From Atopobium sp. (lineage in GTDB: Bacteria; Actinomycetota; Coriobacteriia; Coriobacteriales; Atopobiaceae), in the NCBI GenBank assembly GCA_015258715.1, contig JABZHR010000001.1, positions 1 through 64,000 of the forward strand: 64,000 nucleotides of DNA, written 5' to 3'. The position numbers and the translations under genes are program-made. Shown one piece after another: positions 33,891 to 42,722 of the stretch. Position 1 is the first letter of the stretch. Each line of letters begins with the position of its first letter. The notes beneath the pieces are model-generated. The model was given only the letters and a program-made list of their open reading frames with translations. It did not search any database and was not told where the DNA came from.

Positions 33891-34957
33891 TATGCACGCT
33901 CCGTAGTTTCTTCAGAAACGATGCTACCCTCAAGATCGCCGAGCTGAGCGTCATCCTTGGAAGAATCCTCTTCCTGATCTTTGACGCTACCAGCAGCGCG
34001 TGAATAAGGGTCAAAGGCATCGCGAAGGCCATCGCCGATGAGCTGCAGGCCAACACAAACAACAATCAGAAATGCCGATGGAATCAGAATCATCCATGGA
34101 GTAGTAAGCATTGCAGAAGAACCAGCACTCAGAAGATAACCAAGAGAAGTATCTGGTGCTTTGATACCAAGACCCAAGAAGCTGAATGCAGTCTCAGAGT
34201 TAACGCCGCCAATAACAGCCAAGACCAAGTCAATAATAAGAATTGAACCAAGGTTTGGAATAAGGTGACGAACAATGATGGTAAATGGTGGAACACCCAT
34301 ATACTTAGCAGCCTTGACGTAATCTCTCTCACGCAAAGACAGAGCCATGGTGCGGATAGTACGCGCGCGGCCAATCCAACCAAAAGCAGTCAGACCAAAG
34401 ATAAGCATGAGCCAACCAGACTCACCACCTGCTGCACGAACAATCATAGCAACCAGCAAGAAGCTAGGGATGACCATGAGCATATCAAGAAGCCACATAC
34501 CAATCTTCTCTGGAATGCCGCGGACATAAGCAATGGCAGTACCAATAATTGCAGAAATGATAGTGGTCAAGATTGCATAGCTGATACCAATGGTCAAAGA
34601 ACGGCCAAGACCGTGGACAACGCAGGCATACAAATCAATACCAGCACCATCAGTACCAAACCAATGCTTTGCATTAGGAGCCATGTTAATTGCAGTAAAG
34701 TCAGCATCTGTGTAATTAAATGGGGTGGCATATGGTCCAAAAACTGCAATAAGAACCATAATTCCAAGAATAATCAAACCGATTACTGCAGAACGCTGGC
34801 GGAAGAAACGCCTTGCAATCAGGCCAGCATAGCTAATTCTTTTAACTTCTTTGTTGTCAGACTTAGCATCTGCCTGAAGCTCACGCTCGGCGTTAGTAAG
34901 ACCTGCATCAATGGAGACGTTTTTCTCGTCTTTATTCTGAAGCTCTTCTTTAGACAT
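33890..34957 (-). CDS. oppC: Oligopeptide ABC transporter permease OppC
   Basis: An inner-membrane permease of 355 residues with the DppC-type N-terminal region, about six spans and the cytoplasmic loop ERDYVKAAKYMGVPPFTIIVRHLIPN (the EAA loop that contacts the ATPases). The C-terminus carries an acidic tail of about 35 residues (KDQEEDSSKDDAQLGDLEG) that is unusual for the family. AAGGAGG precedes the ATG. Second gene of the operon. Confidence 0.93.
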   Translation of the reverse strand: MSKEELQNKDEKNVSIDAGLTNAERELQADAKSDNKEVKRISYAGLIARRFFRQRSAVIGLIILGIMVLIAVFGPYATPFNYTDADFTAINMAPNAKHWFGTDGAGIDLYACVVHGLGRSLTIGISYAILTTIISAIIGTAIAYVRGIPEKIGMWLLDMLMVIPSFLLVAMIVRAAGGESGWLMLIFGLTAFGWIGRARTIRTMALSLRERDYVKAAKYMGVPPFTIIVRHLIPNLGSILIIDLVLAVIGGVNSETAFSFLGLGIKAPDTSLGYLLSAGSSAMLTTPWMILIPSAFLIVVCVGLQLIGDGLRDAFDPYSRAAGSVKDQEEDSSKDDAQLGDLEGSIVSEETTERA

Positions 34958-34967
34958 GTCCGCCTCC

Positions 34968-35960
34968 TTAGCTCATCTTAATTCGTGGATCAAGAGCAGC
35001 AGCAAAGAGGTCAGCCAGAAGAGCGCCAACAAGAGTCATTGCGCCAGAGAATGCTGCAACTGCAACTGCACCGTGAATATTGTTGTTGTTAATACAGTTA
35101 ATGAAGTACTCACCAAGACCGTGAATTGCAAAGACCTTCTCGGTCATAACAGCACCTGTGAAGATACCTGCAAGAGAGAAAGCAACTGAAACAGCGGTTG
35201 GAATCAAAGAAACGCGAAGAGCGTGCTTACGAATTGCCTTCTTACGAGTGAGTCCCTTTGCGCGAGCAGTACGGACATAGTCTGCGTGCATCTCGTCAAG
35301 CAGGTACGTACGCTGAGAGAGGTGGTAACCAACGGAGCTTACGATAGTAAGAACAATGGTTGGAAGAATAATGTGCTGGAGGAAGTCAATGAGCCAAGTG
35401 AAGAAGTTTCCGGTATCTCCACTAGAAAGGTCGGTGACGTAGAAAATACGAGAACCTGCACGTGCGTTAATCTCGATTGCTGCAAAAACAATCAAGATTG
35501 CCATAACAACGGTTGGAATAACCAGCAAAACCGAAGCAACACCACTTAAGAAGCGGTCCTGCCACTGATACTGACGTTGGGCGGTATAAACGCCCAGGCT
35601 AACACCAATAACAACTGACAAAATAGTTGCTGGAGTCATAAGCTCAATAGAAGCCATAAACTTGGAGCTCATCTCACGGTTAACGTTATCGCCTGTTGGA
35701 GTCATACCAAGATCAAACTTGGTAAATAGATTGGTAACCCAAACCTGATAACGCTCAATAACTGGAGTCTTATCATTCAGATTAGTCCTATACAGGTTTT
35801 CCTCAATAGACTCCTGTGGAGGACGTGGAGTACGCTGCTCAAAGTTGGAGCGTGGGTTCATAAACGATGATGCGAGGAAGAATGTGAGCGAAGTTGCAAC
35901 AAAAATCATCACAATGTAGCTCAAAATCCTCTTTGTAACGTACCAAACAAACCGTGCCAT
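34968..35960 (-). CDS. oppB: Oligopeptide ABC transporter permease OppB
   Basis: A 330-residue permease beginning MARFVWYVTKRILSYIVMIFVATSLTFFL, with about six spans and the EAA loop MHADYVRTARAKGLTRKKAIRKHALR (about 225-250). GAGGAG precedes the ATG by 4-5 nt. It is the first gene of the opp operon; oppC starts 10 bp after its stop. Confidence 0.93.
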   Translation of the reverse strand: MARFVWYVTKRILSYIVMIFVATSLTFFLASSFMNPRSNFEQRTPRPPQESIEENLYRTNLNDKTPVIERYQVWVTNLFTKFDLGMTPTGDNVNREMSSKFMASIELMTPATILSVVIGVSLGVYTAQRQYQWQDRFLSGVASVLLVIPTVVMAILIVFAAIEINARAGSRIFYVTDLSSGDTGNFFTWLIDFLQHIILPTIVLTIVSSVGYHLSQRTYLLDEMHADYVRTARAKGLTRKKAIRKHALRVSLIPTAVSVAFSLAGIFTGAVMTEKVFAIHGLGEYFINCINNNNIHGAVAVAAFSGAMTLVGALLADLFAAALDPRIKMS

Positions 35961-36332
35961 TGACTCTCCTCACCGCCTTGCGCTTATCCACCTGATAAGC
36001 GAGGTTTTCTCGGTATGGCAACCTAGCATTCCTACAACAAACATGCCGTGAATACACAGCAAAGTGCAATTTTACCATGGATAAGTTGTCTAACCCAAAA
36101 AATATCTCTTAGATATCCAAGATTATGCATACCAATCCCAGTAAAACGTATCCACATATAATGACTGTTAAAGTCCAGCGTGCAGGTCACAATCAAATTT
36201 GTTTACATATGAGAAACGTTATTGAAAATTCTGTTAAGAAGTAAAAGAAAACTACTATCTGTCGCATCCAACCATTTTGCCGTTATTCTCAACAGCAAAT
36301 TTTCACATGCTCCGAAGGCTACGAATAAAAAA
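35961..36332. other. Intergenic region upstream of oppB
   Basis: This AT-rich stretch must hold the opp promoter, but no convincing -35/-10 pair was found. A small ATATCT-AAG-AGATAT hairpin followed by T residues on the minus strand (36103-36117) could be an attenuator. GGTTTTCTCGG (36002-36012) is a near match to the dispersed octamer. No open frame with a ribosome binding site is seen. Confidence 0.4.
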
Positions 36333-36358
36333 TGCCGAGAAACTCGGGTTTCTCGGCA
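36333..36358 (-). terminator. Terminator built from an inverted GCCGAGAAAC pair
   Basis: TGCCGAGAAAC (36333-36343) and GTTTCTCGGCA (36348-36358) form an 11-bp stem followed by TTTTTT on the minus strand, 26 bp past secG. It is the third terminator in the window made of this motif. Confidence 0.92.
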
Positions 36359-36384
36359 GGCAATTCAAAAGTAAAAGGAGCTGT

Positions 36385-36636
36385 TTAGCCAATAGCACCA
36401 ACAGGGAATGTAAGAGCCATCACAATAGCGCAAACCAGGAAGATGGTTGTAGTGATAACGGTGAGTCGATCGAGGTTCTTCTCCATAATGCCTGAACCAG
36501 CACTTGCGTTATACATAGATGCAGCAATCATGTCAGAAACGCCGGTGCCCTTTCCGGAGTGTGCCAAAACAAGCAGCACCGTCAAAATGCCAGAAAGTAC
36601 AAACAGCACTAAAAGAATTGTATTCAGAACGCCCAC
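36385..36636 (-). CDS. secG: Preprotein translocase subunit SecG
   Basis: A small accessory subunit of the SecYEG channel. The 83-residue protein has two membrane helices (about 3-25 and 58-80) around the family loop LAHSGKGTGVSDMIAASMY. SecG next to tpiA-pgk-gap is a common actinobacterial and firmicute order. A terminator-like hairpin lies between tpiA and secG. Confidence 0.93.
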   Translation of the reverse strand: MGVLNTILLVLFVLSGILTVLLVLAHSGKGTGVSDMIAASMYNASAGSGIMEKNLDRLTVITTTIFLVCAIVMALTFPVGAIG

Positions 36637-36701
36637 GAGGTTCCCCCTCTTGCTGGCGAGAAGACCCAGCCCTAGTTATTTTCACGTACAAGAGAAAAGA
36701 A

Positions 36702-36739
36702 TAGCACACGCCACTCCCCTTTGGGAATGACGTGTGCCA
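36702..36739 (-). terminator. Hairpin between tpiA and secG
   Basis: GGCACACG pairs with CGTGTGC, with inner ATTCCC/GGGGAGT pairing, followed by ATTCTTTTCTC on the minus strand. It is 72 bp past the tpiA stop and may reduce read-through into secG. Confidence 0.65.
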
Positions 36740-36810
36740 AGTTGCAAAACAAACAAGAACTTAACAAATGAGCCAATCGCCTAATCGGTGGTAAGGAACT
36801 TTGTCAGAAT

Positions 36811-37578
36811 TTAGTTCATTGCGCTCTTTACCATTGCAACGAAGGAATCAGCCTTGAGAGATGCACCACCAACAAGAGCGCCGTCGACGTCCTCTTTCTC
36901 GAGGAAGCCACCAACGTTCTCTGGCTTTGCAGAACCACCGTAGAGAATACGAATGCCATCTGCAATTTCTGCACCAAAGATCTCTACCAGGGTCTTACGG
37001 ATTGCGCCGCAGACTTCCTGTGCGTCATCAGCAGTTGCGGTCATACCGGTACCAATTGCCCAGATTGGCTCGTAAGCAATAACGTACTTGGAAGGATCGG
37101 TAATCTCTAGACCCTTGGTATCTGCCTTAATCTGGTCAACAACAAACTGAACGTGAGTACCAGCGTTGCGAACCTCAAGAGGCTCACCGCAGCAAGAAAT
37201 AGGAACGATGTCATGAGCCATCAGTGCCTTTGCCTTGCGGTTAATGTCCTCGTCGGTCTCGCCAAAGTAGCCACGACGCTCGGAGTGACCAATGATGCAG
37301 TAAGTTGCACCAACAGAAGTCAGCATTGCTGGAGAGGTCTCACCAGTAAAGGCACCAGACTCCTCCCAGTACACATTCTGTGCAGAGAGAGCAACAGAAG
37401 AGTTGGTCTGGGAAAGAACCTCAGAGACACCCTTAAGGTCTACAAGAGGTGGAGCAATAACAACATCAACGTTTCCGGTACCGGAAGCAAGCTGATCAAC
37501 AATTCCCTGAGCAAGCTCAACGCCCTCAGCGAAAGTCTCGTTCATCTTCCAGTTACCTGCGATCATACGATTACGCAT
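36811..37578 (-). CDS. tpiA: Triose-phosphate isomerase
   Basis: This enzyme interconverts dihydroxyacetone phosphate and glyceraldehyde 3-phosphate. The 255-residue TIM barrel has the catalytic Lys11 (GNWKMN), His98 (IGHSERR) and Glu170 (AYEPIWAIGTG). The ATG at 37578 follows GGAGG by 9 nt and overlaps the pgk stop by 8 nt; a more upstream in-frame start would lie deep inside pgk. Last of gap-pgk-tpiA. Confidence 0.96.
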   Translation of the reverse strand: MRNRMIAGNWKMNETFAEGVELAQGIVDQLASGTGNVDVVIAPPLVDLKGVSEVLSQTNSSVALSAQNVYWEESGAFTGETSPAMLTSVGATYCIIGHSERRGYFGETDEDINRKAKALMAHDIVPISCCGEPLEVRNAGTHVQFVVDQIKADTKGLEITDPSKYVIAYEPIWAIGTGMTATADDAQEVCGAIRKTLVEIFGAEIADGIRILYGGSAKPENVGGFLEKEDVDGALVGGASLKADSFVAMVKSAMN

Positions 37579-38761
37579 CGAGAAGCGCCTCCACTCCTGG
37601 AAGTGCCTTACCCTCAACGAGCTCCATGGAAGCGCCACCGCCAGTGGAAATCCAGCTCATCTTGTCAGCAAGGTGGAACTTGTTAACTGCTGCAACGGAA
37701 TCGCCGCCGCCGATGATAGAGGTGCAATCAGCGTCTGCAACAGCACGAGCAACAGCCTCGGTGCCCTTTGCAAACTGGTCAAACTCAAAGACGCCCATAG
37801 GACCATTCCAGAAGACGGTCTTTGCGCCCTTGATTGCCTCAGAGTAAAGCTCAACAGTCTTAGGACCAATGTCCATACCCATGCGGTCTGCAGGAATCTG
37901 ATCGGAAGGAACTACCTCACCAACAGCGTCCTCACCAAAGTGATCGGTAACAACGTTGTCAACAGGAAGCAGAATCTTAACGCCCTTCTCCTCTGCCTTC
38001 TTGAGCATCTCACCTGCGCGCTCAATCCAGTCTGGCTCCTGAAGAGAAGTACCAACGGTATAACCCTTAGCCAGGAAGAAGGTGTATGCCATACCGCCGC
38101 CGATGATAAGGGTATCAGCGGAGTCGATAAGGTGATCAAGAACACCAATCTTAGAAGAAACCTTGGAGCCACCAACGATAGCTACAAGTGGGCGCTCTGG
38201 GTTAGAGAAGATAGAGGTAAGAGTGTCAACCTCTTTCTCAAGCAGGAAGCCAGCGTATGCAGGAAGGTAAGCTGCTGGTCCAACAACAGAGCCCTGTGCG
38301 CGGTGAGCGGTACCAAAGGCATCAAGAACAAAGATGTCACCATAAGAGGCAAGGGTCTTTGCAATCTCTGGATCGTTCTTCTTCTCACGCTTGTCAAAAC
38401 GGACGTTCTCAAGAACAAGAACCTCGCCGTCCTTGAGTGCGTCTACAGCCTCACGGGCCTTCTCGCCATAGGTGTCCTCAACAAACTTAACCTCACGGCC
38501 AAGAAGCTCAGCGAGCTTCTCTGCAGCTGGGCGTAGGGAAAGCTCTGGCTGGAAGCCGGTGCCATCTGGACGGCCAAGGTGGCTCATCAGGATGACCTTT
38601 GCGTTGTGGTCGAGAAGATACTGGATGGTTGGAAGTGCAGCGCGAACGCGGGTGTCGTCAGTAACAACGCCGTCCTTTAGAGGTACGTTGAAGTCAACGC
38701 GCATAAGAACGCGCTTACCGTCAACATCTGCATCGCGGACAGTCTTCTTTGTAAAAGCCAT
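37571..38761 (-). CDS. pgk: Phosphoglycerate kinase
   Basis: PGK makes ATP from 1,3-bisphosphoglycerate. The 396-residue protein shows the N-terminal RVDFNVPLKDG, the substrate-binding MSHLGRPDG, ENVRFDKREKKN, and the C-terminal nucleotide-binding GGGDSVAAVNKF and STGGGASMELVEG. Length is normal. AAAGGAGTGAC precedes the ATG. It lies between gap and tpiA. Confidence 0.97.
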   Translation of the reverse strand: MAFTKKTVRDADVDGKRVLMRVDFNVPLKDGVVTDDTRVRAALPTIQYLLDHNAKVILMSHLGRPDGTGFQPELSLRPAAEKLAELLGREVKFVEDTYGEKAREAVDALKDGEVLVLENVRFDKREKKNDPEIAKTLASYGDIFVLDAFGTAHRAQGSVVGPAAYLPAYAGFLLEKEVDTLTSIFSNPERPLVAIVGGSKVSSKIGVLDHLIDSADTLIIGGGMAYTFFLAKGYTVGTSLQEPDWIERAGEMLKKAEEKGVKILLPVDNVVTDHFGEDAVGEVVPSDQIPADRMGMDIGPKTVELYSEAIKGAKTVFWNGPMGVFEFDQFAKGTEAVARAVADADCTSIIGGGDSVAAVNKFHLADKMSWISTGGGASMELVEGKALPGVEALLDA

Positions 38762-38794
38762 GTCACTCCTTTAAATACGTTTCCAACAAAAGAA

Positions 38795-38826
38795 GGCGCG
38801 ATCGCGGCAGATGCTGCGACCGCGCC
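38795..38826 (-). terminator. Hairpin between gap and pgk
   Basis: GGCGCG (38795-38800) pairs with CGCGCC (38821-38826) around a further paired core, followed by TTCTTTTG on the minus strand. It could end part of the gap transcripts or protect their 3' end, allowing gap to be expressed above pgk-tpiA. Confidence 0.7.
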
Positions 38827-38849
38827 TAAGGCGTCTATGTAACTAGAAC

Positions 38850-39875
38850 TTAAGCAACGAACTTCTCGAAGTACTTGATGGTGCGGACCATCTGAGAAGT
38901 GTAGGAGTTCTCGTTGTCGTACCAAGAGGTGACCTGAACAAGAGTGGTGCCATCGCCAAGGTCAGAGCACATGGTCTGAGTTGCGTCGAAGATGGAGCCG
39001 TGGGTCTCGCCGACGATGTCGCGGGAAACAATGTCATCCTCGTTGTAGCCAAAGGTCTCTGGAATGGTCTCTGCATATGCCTTCATTGCAGCGTTGACCT
39101 CGTCAACAGTGACCTTCTTGTCAACAACAGCATAGAGGTTGGTGAGGGAGCCAGTTGGCGTAGGAACGCGCTGAGCAGCACCAATGAGCTTGCCGTTGAG
39201 CTCAGGAAGAACAAGGCCAATAGCCTTAGCAGCACCGGTGGAGTTAGGAACGATGTTCTCTGCACCAGCACGGGAACGACGGAAGTTACCCTTGCGCTGT
39301 GGGCCGTCGAGGATCATCTGGTCACCAGTGTATGCGTGAATGGTGGTCATGATACCGGACTTGATAGTTGCGAAGTCGTTGAGACCCTTTGCCATAGGAG
39401 CAAGGCAGTTAGTGGTGCAGGAAGCTGCGGAGATGATGTTGTCATCTGCAGTGAGGGTCTCGTGGTTAACGTTGAAGACGATGGTTGGGAGGTCATTGCC
39501 TGCAGGAGCAGAAATGACAACCTTCTTAGCACCAGCGTTGATGTGAGCCTGTGCCTTGTCCTTAGAAGTGTAGAAACCGGTGCACTCAAGAACAACGTCA
39601 ACGTTAAGATCGCCCCAAGGCAGGTTATTAGCGTCTGCCTCCTTGTAAATAACAATCTCGTGACCGTCAACGATGATGGAGTGGTCAGTTGCCTCTACCT
39701 TGTGATCGCGGGAATAGTTGCCCTGAGTAGAGTCATACTTCAGAAGATATGCAAGCATCTCTGGAGAAGTAAGGTCGTTGATTGCAACAATCTCGGAACC
39801 CTCGTGACCAAACATCTGCCTAAATGCAAGGCGACCAATGCGGCCAAAACCGTTAATAGCAACCTTTACTGCCAT
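38850..39875 (-). CDS. gap: Glyceraldehyde-3-phosphate dehydrogenase
   Basis: A NAD-dependent glycolytic dehydrogenase of 341 residues. It has the Rossmann start VAINGFGRIGRLAFRQ, catalytic Cys153 in SAASCTTNC and the downstream VPTPTGSLTNLYA segment. The ATG at 39875 follows AAAGGAG by 8 nt; an upstream in-frame start would add 17 residues not seen in the family. Its codon use is clean and biased as expected for a highly expressed gene. Confidence 0.97.
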   Translation of the reverse strand: MAVKVAINGFGRIGRLAFRQMFGHEGSEIVAINDLTSPEMLAYLLKYDSTQGNYSRDHKVEATDHSIIVDGHEIVIYKEADANNLPWGDLNVDVVLECTGFYTSKDKAQAHINAGAKKVVISAPAGNDLPTIVFNVNHETLTADDNIISAASCTTNCLAPMAKGLNDFATIKSGIMTTIHAYTGDQMILDGPQRKGNFRRSRAGAENIVPNSTGAAKAIGLVLPELNGKLIGAAQRVPTPTGSLTNLYAVVDKKVTVDEVNAAMKAYAETIPETFGYNEDDIVSRDIVGETHGSIFDATQTMCSDLGDGTTLVQVTSWYDNENSYTSQMVRTIKYFEKFVA

Positions 39876-39967
39876 ACGTAATGCTCCTTTCGGTGACCCA
39901 GAGCCATTCTCCGGATTCATTAACATTTAAACCGTACACCGAGTATTTTACCGCACTCGCCGATAAC

Positions 39968-40936
39968 TTATGCATCTTTTTCTAAATCCTGAACGATTTT
40001 TTCCAAACGAAGCAGTCGGTGATACATAGCGGACTTGGATACGGGTGGTACAAACGACTCCCCCAGCGCTGATAATGACAGCTCAGGGTTATCTTTTCGC
40101 GCAAGACAAAAATCTCTGACCGCTGGCGGCAGAGCTCTGAGTCCAACGAGTTTCTCGGCCTTTTCTATGAGCGCTAACTGGTCTGCCGCTGCATTTGAAG
40201 AGCGTGTTTGATTTGCCATCTCTGCGTTGACAACTCGGTTGACGTTGTTGCGATAGTGCTTTTGCACGCGGGTAAACGCAATAGCACGCGCCATAGTGGG
40301 CGCACCAATCTCTCGCAAAAACTTGATGATGTCGTCAGAGCTCTTAAGGTAGACGGCATAAATTTCTCTGGTACGCATGAGTGCATTGGTATGGCGGTTA
40401 CGATGATTAAGCCGCGCCTTGACTCCAATGGAGCCCATAAGTTTTACCAGTTCAGTGGCAAATCTTTCTCCCGAGACAGCAATCTCTAAGTGAAAATCTT
40501 TTAAGGGATCGGCCAAAAATCCGCCTGCCATAAACGCTCCGCGCAAAAAGGCTCGCTGCGCTTGCTTGGTGCGAATAACACTCTTTGGAATGCCACTTAC
40601 CAGGCCTTCTCCCGGTATATAAATGCCAAGAGCGGAAAGTGCTTCTGCAAGCGAATCCTGGTTAGAAATCTCAAGCAAATAGTTGCGTTTTTTATGCATG
40701 ATAGAACGACGGTACTCAACAGAAGTACCCAGATCAAACAAACGACGAGAAGAGCTAATAACCGTACGGGCAACCGTGCCTGTCTCGGTAACAATGCGAA
40801 CGGCAAATTTACCAGGACCGTGCATAGACAACGTTCCGGAAACACGAATAAGCGCAGAAAGCTGTGCTAATTCACAGTCCGTCTGAAGTTCTGGTACACT
40901 GACCAGCTCATTTTTTACCAAGGCAGTATAGGACAT
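39968..40936 (-). CDS. whiA: WhiA family DNA-binding protein
   Basis: WhiA is a DNA-binding regulator with a LAGLIDADG-homing-endonuclease-like N-domain and a C-terminal helix-turn-helix. In actinobacteria it links to division and sporulation; in Bacillus it affects division and metabolism. The 322-residue protein shows MSYTALVKNEL, RRSIMHKKRNYLLEI, LRGAFMAGGFLADPLKDFHLEI and the C-terminal LSLSALGESFVPPVSKSAMYHRLLRL. It starts 13 bp after rapZ; in many genomes yvcK lies between the two, but it is absent here. Confidence 0.95.
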   Translation of the reverse strand: MSYTALVKNELVSVPELQTDCELAQLSALIRVSGTLSMHGPGKFAVRIVTETGTVARTVISSSRRLFDLGTSVEYRRSIMHKKRNYLLEISNQDSLAEALSALGIYIPGEGLVSGIPKSVIRTKQAQRAFLRGAFMAGGFLADPLKDFHLEIAVSGERFATELVKLMGSIGVKARLNHRNRHTNALMRTREIYAVYLKSSDDIIKFLREIGAPTMARAIAFTRVQKHYRNNVNRVVNAEMANQTRSSNAAADQLALIEKAEKLVGLRALPPAVRDFCLARKDNPELSLSALGESFVPPVSKSAMYHRLLRLEKIVQDLEKDA

Positions 40937-40949
40937 AGCAGACTAACTT

Positions 40950-41867
40950 CTACTCAGCCTGCTGAGACTTCTTCTGAGCCGCATCAAGATCGCGATGGAA
41001 GAGCGTTACGCGATATCCCTGGCTTGTCAGGTGCTCTGCAGTAGCACGTGCGATTGCAACACTTCTATGCTGGCCGCCCGTGCAGCCTACCGCAATAGAG
41101 AGCAAGCTCTTGCCCTCCTGAACATAGCCAGGCATAACCACATCAAGCAGCTCAAACCAAGACTTAAGGAATTTCTTAGTAGTGCCATGCTGAAGGACAA
41201 ACTGAGCTACTGGCTCATCAAGGCCGGTGAGAGGCCTGAGCTCTGGATCATAGTAAGGATTGGGCAGGAAGCGCACGTCAATCATCAGGTCAGCCTCAAC
41301 GGGCAAACCATTTTTGAAGCCAAAGGAAAACACGCTGACATCCATGAGCTGCTGTTCAGCAAGCTCTGAAAATGCGCGACGAAGGCGACTCTTAAGCGTA
41401 TTAGTACGCATGGACGAGGTATCTAAAACAACATCTGCCAGCGCTTTTATGTCTTGGAGCTGTGTGCGTTCCCTAGAGATCGCAGATGAGAGATTTTCTC
41501 CCTCCTGCGCCAAAGGATGACGACGGCGGTTCTCGCTATAGCGACGCATAAGCACTTCATCTGAAGAGTCCAGATACACAATCTTGTAGGTAAGCTCGTG
41601 ATCTGCTAGAGACTTCAGAGCTTCAGAAATGTCATCAAAAAGACCTTGCGAGCGCAAATCACAGGTAACTGCCAGATGACGACCAACGCCCGTGTTAATG
41701 CCCACAAGGTTAGAAAGCTGCAAAATAAGAGCTGGTGGCAGGTTATCAATGCAGAAATAACCCATGTCCTCAAACACATGAAGCGCCTGCGTGCGACCCG
41801 ATCCAGACATACCCGTAATAATGACAATGTCGGGAATAACTGAAGGTGTAGGATCGTTTTTCTTCAC
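40950..41867 (-). CDS. rapZ: RapZ/YvcJ family nucleotide-binding protein
   Basis: A 305-residue P-loop protein of the RapZ family, which in E. coli is an RNA adaptor sensing glucosamine-6-phosphate. The N-domain has GMSGSGRTQAL (Walker A, with Arg where Lys is usual; known in the family) and MGYFCIDNLPPALI. The C-domain has the family block GCTGGQHRSVAIA. The start is GTG at 41867 behind AAGGAG. It lies just downstream of nanE, so amino-sugar catabolism and an amino-sugar-sensing regulator sit side by side; a functional link is only inferred. Confidence 0.94.
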   Translation of the reverse strand: MKKNDPTPSVIPDIVIITGMSGSGRTQALHVFEDMGYFCIDNLPPALILQLSNLVGINTGVGRHLAVTCDLRSQGLFDDISEALKSLADHELTYKIVYLDSSDEVLMRRYSENRRRHPLAQEGENLSSAISRERTQLQDIKALADVVLDTSSMRTNTLKSRLRRAFSELAEQQLMDVSVFSFGFKNGLPVEADLMIDVRFLPNPYYDPELRPLTGLDEPVAQFVLQHGTTKKFLKSWFELLDVVMPGYVQEGKSLLSIAVGCTGGQHRSVAIARATAEHLTSQGYRVTLFHRDLDAAQKKSQQAE

Positions 41868-41913
41868 AGGCGCTCCTTAAATACGTGACGAGAAAACCTT
41901 ACCGCTCCAAGCG

Positions 41914-42603
41914 TTAATCCTCAAGTGCTGCTGCAAACCAAGAGGTAATTGAAGTTGGGTGCGTAATGGCAGTACCTGAAACAACTGCCCAAGCGCCTGC
42001 ATCAAGAGCATCTTTTGCATCTTGTGGCGTATGAACATGACCCTCGCAAATAATGGCAATACCTGGGAATTCAGTGGTTGCCTGCTTGAGAAGGGCAATA
42101 TCAGGGCCATCATCAAGCGTTGTATCAATAGCAGCCTTATTGTGAGAAAGCGTAGTTGAAACAAGGTCACAACCAGCAGCAACAGCACGACGGATATCAT
42201 CCATAGTCATGCAGTCAGCCATAATCAGTGCGTCAGACTCTGCACGGAGCGCCGCAACAGTCTCTTCAAAGGTTCTACCATCTGGCCTTGGGCGGTCTGT
42301 TGCATCCAAAGCAACAACGTCTGCACCTGCGTGAATACAAGCACGTGCATGACGAAGCGTAGGAGTAATGTAGACACCTTCATGACCCTCTTTCCAGAGG
42401 CCAATGACAGGAATCTCGACTCTGCCTTTAATAGCAGAAATATCAGACAAACCCTGGCACCTAATAGCTGCAGCGCCGCCAAGCTCACAAGCGCGAGCAA
42501 TCTGAGCCATGGTCTCTGGATGCCTCATAGGCTCACCAGGATACGCCTGGACGCTAACGATGAGTTTTCCTTTAAGTGACTCAACAAGCTCTGAGTGTGC
42601 CAC
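41914..42603 (-). CDS. nanE: N-acetylmannosamine-6-phosphate 2-epimerase
   Basis: NanE converts ManNAc-6-phosphate to GlcNAc-6-phosphate in sialic acid breakdown. The 229-residue TIM barrel has the family blocks KGKLIVSVQAYPGEPMR, GAAAIRCQG, VIGLWKEGHEGVYITPT, DVVALDATDRPRPDG and, near the end, IICEGHVHTPQDAKDALDAGAWAVVSGTAI. The start is GTG at 42603 behind AAGGAG. It follows nanK by 119 bp that hold a repeat and hairpin. Confidence 0.94.
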   Translation of the reverse strand: MAHSELVESLKGKLIVSVQAYPGEPMRHPETMAQIARACELGGAAAIRCQGLSDISAIKGRVEIPVIGLWKEGHEGVYITPTLRHARACIHAGADVVALDATDRPRPDGRTFEETVAALRAESDALIMADCMTMDDIRRAVAAGCDLVSTTLSHNKAAIDTTLDDGPDIALLKQATTEFPGIAIICEGHVHTPQDAKDALDAGAWAVVSGTAITHPTSITSWFAAALED

Positions 42604-42663
42604 GGTATTCTCCTTACCAGAATGTACGTACGTTAAAGGTGTGTGTCTTTACTGCGTGCTAGA

Positions 42664-42713
42664 TCAGCAAGCCAAGTCAGCAAGCCAAGTCAGCAAGCTA
42701 TTAGTGACTTGGC
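42664..42713. repeat. 13-bp tandem repeat and hairpin between nanK and nanE
   Basis: TCAGCAAGCCAAG occurs at 42664-42676 and 42677-42689, with a partial third copy to 42699. GCCAAGTCA (42684-42692) can also pair with TGACTTGGC (42705-42713). There is no T tract on the minus strand, so it is an mRNA hairpin or operator and not a typical terminator. Confidence 0.7.
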
Positions 42714-42722
42714 GCTTCTTGC

